Source of the DNA: Euleptes europaea
Taxonomy: Eukaryota > Chordata > Lepidosauria > Squamata > Sphaerodactylidae
Reading direction: 5' to 3'
DNA: 64,000 nucleotides
NCBI RefSeq assembly: GCF_029931775.1
Contig: NC_079318.1
Coordinates: 78,775,614 to 78,839,613, forward strand
In this document: one piece after another, positions 42,501-54,500 of the stretch
Layout: every line of letters begins with the position of its first letter
Position numbering within the stretch: position 1 is the first letter of the stretch
Made by a program: the position numbers and the translations under genes
The notes under the pieces: generated by a model
Told to the model about the DNA's origin: nothing
What the model saw: the letters and a program-made list of their open reading frames with translations, nothing else
Databases searched by the model: none

Positions 42501-45500
42501 ACTGAGCCCTTGGCAAAGGATGCTATCTGGGTTGTGCCTTTGAGAGGCAGCTGCTCTTTTGAGGATCCATGAATGGATTGAGAACATTTAATTTGCGGTG
42601 TGGTGGACTTGCTGGCAGACCCAGCCTTAAGGTGGGAGACTGGAGTGTGTGTGTGAGAGAAGAGATGGCTTAAGTACCAGTGCAATGACTGACTGCCGTT
42701 TCAGACTTTATAAATGATACTCGAGCATAGTGGAGGCACGATATGCAGCTGTGCTGTGTTTAGGGGCAAGAAATTGGATCCCCAAATGGAATTTCTTACA
42801 AAAGCTCTTTGTTGCAGCTTTGTATTGCTCCCCATCAGTTACAGCAGAGTTTCCAGGGCCATTTTTTTTTTTTAAAAAGCAGGAAGCAGCCCTTCTGTTT
42901 GACCAAGAACTTGGAATGACTTCACTGGCTGGACCTGTCTAGCTGGAACGGCAACTGGATTCTTGAACCAACTCAGTGGCTAGTTACGGGAAAGCGTACA
43001 GCACCTGTCTCTCAGGGACACATGAAGGAACAACAACAAATACCATGATGACAAAGCTCCTGAGAGCGTGCCATCCTGGGGAGGGGCACCTTGGAACAAC
43101 TTCTGCTTGTCAAGTTAGTGAAATGCTGCGGAGGTTCTTGAATGGGTCCAGTTACTCTCTTCTGCCCTTCGCCCAGCTCTCTGCTTGACCTGGAGCTCGC
43201 AAGATCTGTATCTTGTGCATTGCTGTCAGAGAGGAAACGTCATTGCGCTCCAGTGCCAAAACAAGGAAAGGAGCCTTGCCAAGTCTGTCTCTGAGAAGAA
43301 CACTTGCCGCTTGTTGGGTAGGATATCTGGCTAGGGAGGACCATGGGTGTCGGCGACCTCAGAATTTGTTCTGGAAGAAAACTTTAAGTTTGTGGCTCCA
43401 TCCTTGGTGGGGCAGGGCCTGTTATGGCTCCCTCTGGGAGGGGAAACTTGTTGCCTCGATGCCTGTTTGACATGTTCCATGATTTTTACCCAAATATTAT
43501 CGAGGTTGTGGCAGTCTGTGTTGAATTTGTTCCAGAGGTTTGAGACTGCTGCACTCCAGCTGGACTGCCCTGTTCAGGCAGGTGATGGCGTGGATTCTCT
43601 GTCTGCTGATAACTGCTCTGTTCCATCACTGTCCATGTTGATCTCTCGCAAGCAAACTGCCTTCACACAACCATTTTTATATTGTGGGATGAATAAGCCA
43701 AGTGGCTCCGTCAGATGTTATCCTCCCACCAGAATGGAACACATTCTTCATTCACCTTTGAGAGCCATGAAGAAACAACCCTCTCTACCCGGACCTGCAA
43801 TTACCTTTCCTTCCCCTAATGGGGGGTATGAAGTGTCAGGAGTGCTGCCTGCTTTTTGGGATCTGGGCTTGTCTGACAGCTGCTCCCTCCCATATGGAGC
43901 AGGCTGGGCTGCGACTGTGAATGGGTGTAGCGGTTTCAATTGTAAGGGTCAGATCACATTAAATCTGTCCTTATGAACATCTGTCCTAACATCCCACCTT
44001 AAGAGGTGGCTCTTGAGAAAGCAAGGCATTGTTCTGTGTCTTCTCCCCCTCCCCAAATCTTCCTGCTTCTCTGAAAGCTGAAGCAAGTGGAGAGTATCCT
44101 ACCCTCTTCTGCCTTTTTTTGGTCTGACTTTTCCCCTTTCCGCCCAGTTGATGATGAATTAGGGGGTTCTGCAACCACGGCTGAATGTGATAACCATCCA
44201 GGAGGTTCCCACAGCTCAGCAGCACAAGAGGCTGCCTGTGACGCACTTAGAGGCAGAGGGGGTGAGAACCCGAACTGTTGTAACTGTCATGAGGCAGCTG
44301 ATGGTGTCTTGGAGGGAAGGGTGGAGGGGGAATTTCTTGGGAATGTCAGTCAGTACGGGAGCTTCTGCATTCCAGTGGGGATGGGTGATGATATAATGAA
44401 GGGCAGGCAAGGGAGAGAGAATCTGCTGTGATCCTTCCCAGTTCAGTGGTTCCAGTACTTATTTTAGGTGGCTTCTTAGAGTTGGGGTTTACCCAGCATG
44501 GGCTAGTTTTGCATTGGGGTTTGCCCTCTCCTGTGGCTGATTGGGGGATATAGGGGGAAGCCTGTGCTCCAGGATGTACTTATTCCAGTGAATCGCTGGA
44601 AACTGAGCAGGCTTGGGTTGCAAGACAATTTGGGGGGCCCATTTTGGGGCCGAGAGCATGAGGCAAAGGACTTGGGGAAGGGACCTTCTTTTGTCCCCGC
44701 CCCCCTTAGCAGTTTGATACCAAGTCTGCAGAGGCAACAGATGTCACTGTCTTTTTTTAAGCAGTTCCTCGGTTTGTCCCTTGGGGGAGGGGCAAAGTGG
44801 GCAGCCATCCGGCAGCAAACTTGATATGCCAGTGTTCGGAGGGGTGGAATATTTGAAAGGGAAGAGAAAGCCAACAGAGAGGGTTCCTGGCCTGAGCAGT
44901 CAATGGGATGAGGAGGAAGGACACTCTTTCTCTTATCAGGGCTGTTGGTGGGTAGGTGGTGAGGCGCACGAGGCATGGATAGAAGCAGCTGCCTCTTTTC
45001 CTTAGTGTTCATCTTAGATGAGACATGGAAGTTCACGCATGTTCCTTGACGAGGAGAAGGGAGGCACTTCTGGGTGTGCTAGGCACTGGTTTTCCCGTGT
45101 GGGTTTGCTGCCTGCCCCTTCAGGAGCAGGAGAAGGCTTTGCCATCAAAAGCCCTGGCCCCCTGCCTGGTGTCTCTCTCCAGCCCTTGCTGTGCAGCCCA
45201 GCCTGGTGGTGCCAGCAAAGGAGCTCCACCTTTGTACTGCTGCCACGGTGACTCAGCCGACTGTTGTCTGGGTTGAGGTGAAGGGCTAGCTGTTCGTCAG
45301 CTCAGCTCGCAGACATCTGTCTTGTTAATTTCCCGCTTATGGGCTGCTTCTTTTCTCTTCTCTCTCTCTTGCCAACAGTCTTTCATAGGATTTTTGCTAA
45401 TGGTGAGCAAATCTCTCTGCTCTGTGACGTGACTGTGACCTAAATATAAATATATATATATATGAGAGCATCACTTTATATATATAAACTCCTCTCCTAC

Positions 45501-48500
45501 AGTGTTCCTTGCTTATGAGGCTGGCGTGTGCGTCTCTCTAGTGTAGCTCTACCCTTCCCTGATCTCTCTGCCCTCCGGAGCTCCTAACTGGAGGAGGAAC
45601 CTGTCCTCTTTATTGTTCTCCTCTTCCCTTCAAAAGTGTTAGGCTGCACTGGTCTCTTCCTGGCCCCTTTCTCCCGCTGCATGCTGCCTCCTGCATGTGG
45701 GCCTGGGCTTCCCTCACACATTGAGGAGCCGTTGCCGCCTCCTCCTTTCTATCTGGCCGTGGCTGGGGCTCTGCTTGCCGTTTGCTTGTGGCTTCTCTGA
45801 CCCCTTGGCTGGCTGCAAAAGAAACAGTGCCCTGAGCCTGAAGCTGCCCTACGGCAAGGGGAGCATGGGTGAATTGCAGCAGCGAGGTGTGGAAGCGTGC
45901 TCAACATGTCCCGTTCGTAGCTGGCCTAGCCGGGGGAGGAGGGGGAGTCGAGTTGTTTTGGGGCTTTCTAGCTGGGTTGGAGAGCCTCTAGCACTCATTC
46001 CCTGGAACTGCTCTGCTGGCTCCTGCTGCAATCATCTTGAGAAGCTCTGGGAGGCCACTGCTTGCCGTGCAAGGGACTTCTGTGTCTTGGCATTGGGCGG
46101 TGGAAAGATGGAAACGGGGCGGGCACCTCTGCTTCCATCATAGCTGGCTGACCTCACTGTACATTAGATGTCTGTCTCTTGAATGTGTGCCTCCGTCCCT
46201 CCCAAAGCTTGGGAAGTGGTGTGTCTGAGAATGGGCTCCTCTCAGAAAACAGTGTGCTAGAGGAGGCAAAGTTTCTGGGATTTACCAACTGTGCCCTTCA
46301 GGTAGGAGGTGGTTTTGGAAATGGAGCAAGGGAAGAAATGGCATGGATTTGGGGCAGATGCCTTGGGGCTGCGAGAGTCTCATTGTTATATGTTGAAGAG
46401 GCTAAGATGGTTAACAGTGTCAAGTTTGGGGGTGTGGGAGATGAGTCTAAGGGTGAGGACTTGAAAGAAGGCTTTTACTTGACCCAGGGGGGAAATAAAC
46501 CCCTGTTAAAGATGCTGTCGATGGAGTCTAGCAGGTGGAAGCCAGAACTATGGTGGTGGATGAAGTAGAAAGGTGATGGGTATCTACCCAGGGTAGAAGG
46601 ACAGGAAGGAGCCAGCAGCATGTCTCCAACCACGTAGCTCCTGCAACAGAACCGCCTTTCTGTTTGCAGAAGAGGGAGTCAATGATTTCCCATTCCCTCC
46701 TCCCACTGCAGACTCTCACTTTGCTTCCTGTTCTACTGCTGAACCCCGTAAACAAAATTTGGGGGTGCGGTGATTGGGTGGCAGGATTGGGGGGAAAGCA
46801 GGAAAGCCCCACTTGGCAAAGTCCACAGATGGGTTGCTACATGTCACTGTGTCTAGGGAGGGCTCTGCCTGGCTGCTTCTGCTTTGGCTGATCTGGTGTG
46901 CGTGGAGTGTCCTCAGCAGGGCTGTCTGTTGTGTATGAGTGCGGAGTTCTGCATTTTGAGTCTTACTACTTCGGAGGGGATAAAAGCTTCCAGTCCTCAT
47001 GGCCCATAGTGGGAACTGAGCAGGTTTCCCCGTGGTGGTGTAAAGGCGTCTCGTCATGTCCCTGAAGCGGATGTGCCAATTGTACTTGCATAGCACTTAC
47101 AAAGAGGCTGTAGCCCTCTTGGGCCTCTCCATGGTGAAGCCTTTGCTGCAGATTATCCAAACCCCATCTGAGCACTGGCCAGCTTTCCATGCCAGTTTAT
47201 GTTGAAGACACTGCCTTGGCTAGTTAATAATCCTGAAAGAGTGCTAGTTTTGCTCTCTCCTCATTTTCCCTTCGTAGTTGCCTCCTGAAGAGCCCCATGG
47301 CGCAGAGTGGTAAGCTGCAGTACTGCAAGCTCTGCTCACGACCTGAGTCCGATCCCAACGGAAGTTGGTTTCAGGTAGCCGGCTCAAGGTTGACTCAGCC
47401 TTCCATCCTTCCGAGGTTGGTAAAATGAGGACCCAGCTGGCTGGGGGTAAAGGGAAGATGACTGGGGAAGGCACTGGCAAACCACCCGGTAAACAAAGTC
47501 TGCCTATTAACATTGGGATGTGATGTCACCCCATGGGTCAGGAATGACCTGGTGCTTGCACAGGGGACCTTTACCTTTTATAGTTGCCTCCTAGTCATGG
47601 GAGAACTCTGCAGGACCGTCTTGTCCACCAGGACTCTCTCCTTCCTGGGGAGGCCATGTGCTAAGTAACTGCCTGTAGGAATCTGGGGATCCCTTGGGCA
47701 TGGTCACACAAGAGTATACTTGCAGGCGGGATCACTGTGGCGTCTGATCCACAACACAATACTGATTTTCATAGTGATCTAACAATATCAGGCATCTTCA
47801 TGAGCTGAGATGAAAAACTAACTTTTCTACTTAAGGAACATGAAATGTTGGGTCCAAAGACCTGTAAGTAAATAACTGCTCACTTAGCGGTGGTCAGTAA
47901 ACCTGCAAGGGTTCCTATAGTGTTGTAATAAGTAGGTTTTATAGTAGTTCTCTCACTGCCAGGAAGGAAGAGAAGCTGCCTTGCACCATCTAGAGGCCTT
48001 TTTCATTAAAATACAGCTATGAGTGGCAAGAACAAAGGATTCAGTCATTAGAAATTAATACGAGGGTAAATGAAGCCATGTGCCAAAAATAAGGACAGAA
48101 CATGTGACCTTGATAAAAATGAAATCTAAAAGTAGAAAAATTTAAAAAACAGAATATTAAACAGAGAGGAATAATTTACTTTTTGAAAGATATATTTCTC
48201 AGAGTCCTTGGTTCCCTCACTTATGAGGTTCTGGCTAATAGCACTTGGAGAATTCTGAAAATGCTCACAAAGAGGTTCTGTTTAATGCTTTTGGGAATGT
48301 ATATATACACAGTACTTTTATTCATTCCTTGAAGAAACTGGAAAAATACAAACAGTGTAACAAAAGGCCATCACCTTTTATATTGCAGAAAAGGAAGAAC
48401 TTATATTTGTGACAAGTTAAAGAACAATAATTGGGAATGTCACATTTTAATTGCTTAGTTTAACTGAAGAGTTTATAGCATCAGGTACAGAAGAAGAATT

Positions 48501-51500
48501 GTTAGATGGCAAAGAAAATTAATCGAGGAACTAGTTACAGAAGCAACTCAATTTAGAAGACCGTATCAGAAATGGAAATTACAGACGCTGCAGCAGAAAA
48601 TAATTTAAAAGCACTGAGCTATTTTGCATCTGATGTGTCATCGAGTATTGTAATACTTTTTGTGTTAGATATGGTAGCAATTAAATTAGGCAATAAGGTG
48701 TAGTACAATTGCTGCACTTAAAAATATTATTGTGCTTCAGGAAACTGATAAAATATATGCAAATAAAATATAGGAAATGGCATGACACTTTTGATAACCC
48801 TTTACTGGGTTTCTGTTTACCGGTGCAAACCATGCAGTTTGTTCCATCCGGTATCCATGACGATGCAAGAAGAATATTGAACGATAAAACTGTTGAAAGA
48901 AATATTTCAACCCAGGAAGATAATATGATGAATTTATGGCCCTGGCACAAAGTAAAAATACTCTTGCCGGGAGATTGCTGAGGGAGGATTAATTGGGGTG
49001 GGGTGATATGAATGTGGTGATGGACGGCTTGCAGGTTGGGTCACAATAAGGAAAGAGAAATCCGGTCTCTGAAGAGCTTGTTCAAACTGGGATTTTAATT
49101 TTTCAATTTTATCATACTTGGAGAACACATGTATTTTTCTAGTATTTAAAACCTTTGCTCACAGACTGAGGCCTTTCCTGTTTGCACTGCTTTAGTCGTT
49201 GCAAATACAGGTATGCAGATCGCTCACCCGCTTTGTTAGCAGATACTGTTTGTATCTGAATAAGTGGTAACAGAGTGTGGAAGTTAAATAGCATAGCATT
49301 CTAAAAATTAAATCAGAATTTATGATTTAAAAAAAATACAACAGAGGGTAAGATTTTAAGGACAGCACAGGGTTTAAGGAAAAAACCTAAAGAACTAGAA
49401 GACTTGCGGATGTGCTAAGTTTAAGCGCACCCAAAGAACAGTGCCGCATCTAATGCTGTGGCTGTCATGTCTGTTTTATTGGAGTCTCTGTCTTCCACAG
49501 AGATCACCAGGGCACCTCAGCATCACTATGACTGTCTGTAGCATTACTTCTTAGTTCCTTATTAGTTTGGTGGTAAGGGTATCCCTTCTGCTATGTGTGG
49601 GGAGACATAAATAAGAATTCTAGCTTTGGCTTTGACTTGAACTATGCAACCAATCAGGTGAATTTACAACTTGATTTTTTTGTGGTTTGGATCGTTATAT
49701 GTATTTGGAGTTTTATTTCTCTCCCCCTCCCCAGCTTACAAACTGATAAAACCTACACGTGTTTTCTTTCAATTCCTAGGGACAGTCGCCTGGAAAACGT
49801 TAATTACAACATCGAACCTGGCATGCTTGCCTCATGTTGGATTGACACTGTCATTAGATATGAAACAGTGAATCTTTAGAAATGGACATTTTTCTGCAGA
49901 AAAATAAACCACTGGGAAAACCTTCCGCCCCTTATCTCAGTTTGAAAGAGCTTTGCCATCCTCTGGTCCTAGGAGTGTTGCTTGCGTAGTACGTCAGTCA
50001 AATGCAGCAGCAATACGATCCACCGCTAACTGTGAATGAGTAGCATGAATTGGCTGTCATGTTATTATAAAACACTGGTTTGGAAAGTATTTAACTTGTT
50101 CTGAAATACAGAATACTTTTAGTAGAGTTTTAATTTATCTTTAAATTTCTCCCTCCCTGCCCAATTAGAAACATGTGGGTGTTAGGAATCTTTCTAGGAT
50201 TATTTTTTTCCCCTTCTGAGGTTTTACATTTCTGCACAGGCAGCATTCCCTTGTTGGTAATTTGGATTCTGAGTTTGTTCCTCCCTCTCCCGCTGTGCCT
50301 TCTCCCAACTAGTGGTGTTCCTGTCCGTGTGTCTGTTTCTCCAGCTTTCTCAGGAGGGTTTCTGGGTCTCAAGGGGCAGGGGGTTGATCTTGCATGATGA
50401 GAACTTCAGGATGCTGGTCTGTGACCTCCTGTGTGGCGGTACAGCTGTACCTGCAGAGGTCAAGCTATGGTTGAGGCTTATGCTATGTGTGGCAGTGCCC
50501 TGCTGAGGTGTTTGTATAGGAACAGTCAGAGCCTTGGCAGTGGTCTTTGGTGAAAGGTCAGGGGAGAAAGATGATTAGGATAGGTGGGCTAACATCAGCT
50601 TAGGCCAAACAGCCTTGAACCATGTGGCCAGAAAAAGGTAGCCTCTGGAGCTTTCCTGGGGGTGGGGGATTGGCAGGAGGTTTCTTTGTGGCCTTCCCCA
50701 AGGGTTTGTTTTGAGGTTGGACTTAGACCCCTGTTAAATGAAGTGACCAGGAAGATACTTTTTTAGCTCGGGGCGAGGATGTAGGCAGAGGAGTGCCAGC
50801 AGCGACTCAGGATACGTCTCCTGCTTTCCAGGCCGTGTGTGTGTGGGTGTGCGTGTGTCTGCCTGCCTGCCTGCCTTTCTGAAAAAGTCGCTTTGCTGCA
50901 GAGCCCAGGCAAAGCTGTATGCATTGGTGCCAGCCTCATCCCCCCCTTCGCAATGGGAACAGCGTGCTAAGCAGTGGATATGCAAGGCTAAGCTGCAGGG
51001 GAAACGGCCTCCTCTGCTTTCATGCAGTGTCCCTGACTGTTCTCCAGAAGACTAAGCTTGGGCCGGCTCCTACCTAGGCTTGTATGCTCTTGACGGAGAG
51101 GCTGCTTAGCCCCTGGGGTTGGGGAAATGGTGGGGCTTCCCTCCTAAATTCCTTCCTCCTCATCTTCTTCCGGGCTGGGTCCCCCTTCTTTCCTTAGTCT
51201 TGCACCTCTGCCATGGGGCTGCCAGGAAGCAGGAGAAGTGGGACAGCTGCAGTGCCCTGACCTCCTTTAGGCTTCCCTGTAGATACGGACCGGGAGGAAC
51301 TTACTTTGAGCCCCGCAACAGCAGGAGGTGAGACCAGGCGTGTCGCATCTGATCAGTTATGATTCTCTTCTCTTCTAGTTGCTCCAGATACCATCAACAA
51401 CCACGTGAAGACCTGTCGTGAGGAGCAGAAGAACTTGCACTTTTTTGCTCCAGAGTATGGCGGTATGAAGGGGAGGGGGGGCGGAAGGTGGTTGGGGAGC

Positions 51501-54500
51501 TGCAGTTAACTGTGTGCCCGCTTCCCCACAGACTCATTCTTGGCTGTGGAGTGTTTCTTGTGTAGTCTCTTGCCCCAAGCCTGGCTCCTGGGCAGTTTCG
51601 GATCTCCTCTCTCTCTTTCTCTCTGTTTATCACTTCTGGTCCTTCTTTTGTGTTCCAGAAGTTGCACACGTGACCACCGCCGTGGATATCTACTCCTTTG
51701 GGATGTGTGCTCTGGAGGTGAGGCGAGGATGTTTGTAGGGGTGTGTGTGTGTGTGAATGTGTATAAAAGAGCTTCACAGTGTGCTGGCAATGCCCTCATT
51801 GCATAAAGGCCACTCCGTGTCAGCCAGCATAATGTAGTGGTTAAGAGCGATGAAGTCTGATCTGGTGAACTGGGTTTGATTTCCCACTCCTCCACATGAG
51901 CGGCAGAGGCTAATCTGGTGAACTGGGTTTGATTCCCTACTCCTCCACATGAAGCCAGCTGGGTGACCTTGGGCTTGTCACAGTTCGATTAAGAGATCTC
52001 TCAGCCCCACCAACCTCACAGGGTGTATGTTGTGGGAGGGGAAAGGAAGGTGATTGTAAGCTAGTTTGATTCTTCCTTAAGTGGTAGAGAAAGTTGGCAT
52101 ATAAAAACCAACTCTTCTTTTTCTTCTTTCTGGGCTCCCCTCCAAACAGGGCTGTGTCTCCTAGGTTTTTGTGTGTGGGGGTGTCCTGCTCTGGTTCCTG
52201 CAGTCTCTGGCTTCTCTTTCCTCCTTGGACACAGGAGAGATCAAAAGCATAATTCAGAAAGGGGGGGACAGTACTTCCCTGCAATGTGTTGAAAATGCTT
52301 CGGGGGCGTAATTGCAAAGCACCGCCACTTTTGGTCCACCCTTGCAGGCTCAGTTGAAAATATGAATGAATGGGTGATATGAAGGTTGTCTGTGTTGTGG
52401 CTATGGCTGATTGACCTATGCAGCTCTTCACGACGAGTGGTAAACAACCCTCTGTACACCGAAGGGTTGTGCATATGTATCTGAACTGCAGTTCTTTGCC
52501 TCCAGATGGCAGTGCTGGAGATACAGGGAAACGGTGAATCGTCCTACGTGCCCCAGGAAGCAATTAACAATGCCATTCAGTTGCTGGAGGACCCCTTGCA
52601 ACGGGTAAGGATCTGGGATACTCCTTTCCTCCGCTGGGCAGCCTAATGAGCCCCCCCTCCAAGGAGTTGGCCCAAGCCCTAGCCTTTTCCCTTCCAGGAG
52701 TTCATTCAGAAGTGCCTGGAGCTGCAGCCGAGTAAGCGTCCCACCGCTCGCGAGCTCCTCTTTCATCAGGCCCTGTTCGAAGTGCCCTCTCTGAAGCTCC
52801 TGGCAGCACACTGCATTGTGGGCCATCAGCGTGAGTATGGTCAAGCAAGAGGGTTTAAGGGCTCTGAATACCGCCCAGACTGAAGCGCCGTAGTAGCATA
52901 AGGATTTATTTCCAATTTCTATCCAGCCCAAGGACTGGATAACAGCTAGGCCTGTAGGGCGTTCCATAACAATGCATCTGAACAAAGTGATCAGTACAGT
53001 TGAAACTAATATGAAATTGCAGTCACTGTTATTGATGTATTAGTTTTCACTTACTGTATACCCCGCTTTCCCTCCCAATGGAAATCCTAAGCGGCTTACA
53101 TGGTTGTCCTCCCCCTTTCTTGAAAATATAATAGGCTGGAGATTTACAGATGATCCCAAATTGTCAAAAAAGACCCTGATGCCCGATGTAAAAAGCTCCA
53201 AATGCTTTAGCCTGACCTTGTGGAGGTGTTCTCCGTGAACAGTTTGGTAGCCCTTTTGAAGTTCTGATATTCTTTTAAAGATGGTGGGATCTGTAGTTAA
53301 TGCACATTGTGCCATGCGTGGTTGCCCCATAGATATCTGTTAAGGAATGTTGTTACTGGATGTTGTATCCTCAGACCCTTTCCTAGTAGCAAAGGTGTTT
53401 CCTAGTTAGTCACCACTACTTATATTATATGTTCTTATATCAGAAGAGCATGCCTATTATATTAGGGGCTGTGGAACGCAGGCAGGATAATGCTGCCACA
53501 GTCGTCTCGTTTGTGGGCTTCCTAGAGGCACCTGGTTGGCCACTGTGTGAACAGACTGCTGGACTTGATGGACCTTGGTCTGATCCAGCAGGGCATTTCT
53601 TATGTTCTTATACTTCAGATCCCCTCAGTGCAGGGTGGGTTTGATTTAAATCAAGTTGATAATATCTGTGATAATATCTTCTCGATAGACAAATTGCCCA
53701 AGATAGACTTACAGAAACCTCTGGAAGAGCATGACATTGTGAATGGATTAATGGAATTCATTTACCAAAAAAGTTAAACATTGCATGAATATACAGCCTC
53801 ATGATACATAAGGAAAAACGAATCCTTATTTCATGATGAATAACGTTTGGACTATAACGTATCTTAAACAGAAAATTATCTTTAGATTTTTTCCTCAAAA
53901 AGCATTTTATTTAAAAAATCCAATTTAAATAAAGAAATCTGATTTTTTTTATTTTAAAAAATCATTGGTTTTTATCCACCCTTCCTGTGTAAATGTGATG
54001 ATTGTATTTCTGCTGCAGTTTGCATCACTGTATAGTTTAAATTTTCTTACACTGAATCTCACTTGCCATTTTGTGGCCTCTGCCTGAGACCCTAGAGAGC
54101 TGCTGCCAGTCTGAGTAGACAATACTGACTTTGATGGAATAAGGGTCTGATTCAGTATAAGGCAGTTTCATGTGTTCATGTGTGGCCTGTCCACCCAGCC
54201 TTCTGTAGCTGTTCTTAATGCACCTGGGTCCCCACTACGCCAAATCATTTGGTGTTGACTGTTACCTTGGCCGCCTCACCGTGGTCACTCCTGACTCCAG
54301 ATCTCTTAAGAACTAAATAGCACCAGTCCAGTGCTCTCCTAGTGGGGCCCTCTGTTTTTCTTTCTGCCCGTAAACCGTCCATTCACTCTTACTCTTTGCT
54401 CTCTGTCCTTTAACCGGCTGACTGTCCATCAGAGGGCGCATTGGAATCAAGAAGGTGTGCTTGAGTATGGCATTAGGCCTGCTGGCTAGAGAAAGCCATC

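Noticed and set aside
40300-46150. Several open frames of 100 to 210 codons in the 11.5-kb NRBP1 intron
   Set aside because: No domain, no consistent splice sites and no similarity to known proteins; expected by chance over this length.
49781-49879. Exon-like stretch after TTCAATTCCTAG, reading about 33 codons to a stop
   Set aside because: An acceptor-like sequence is present but the peptide matches nothing, and including it would truncate NRBP1 inside the kinase-like domain.
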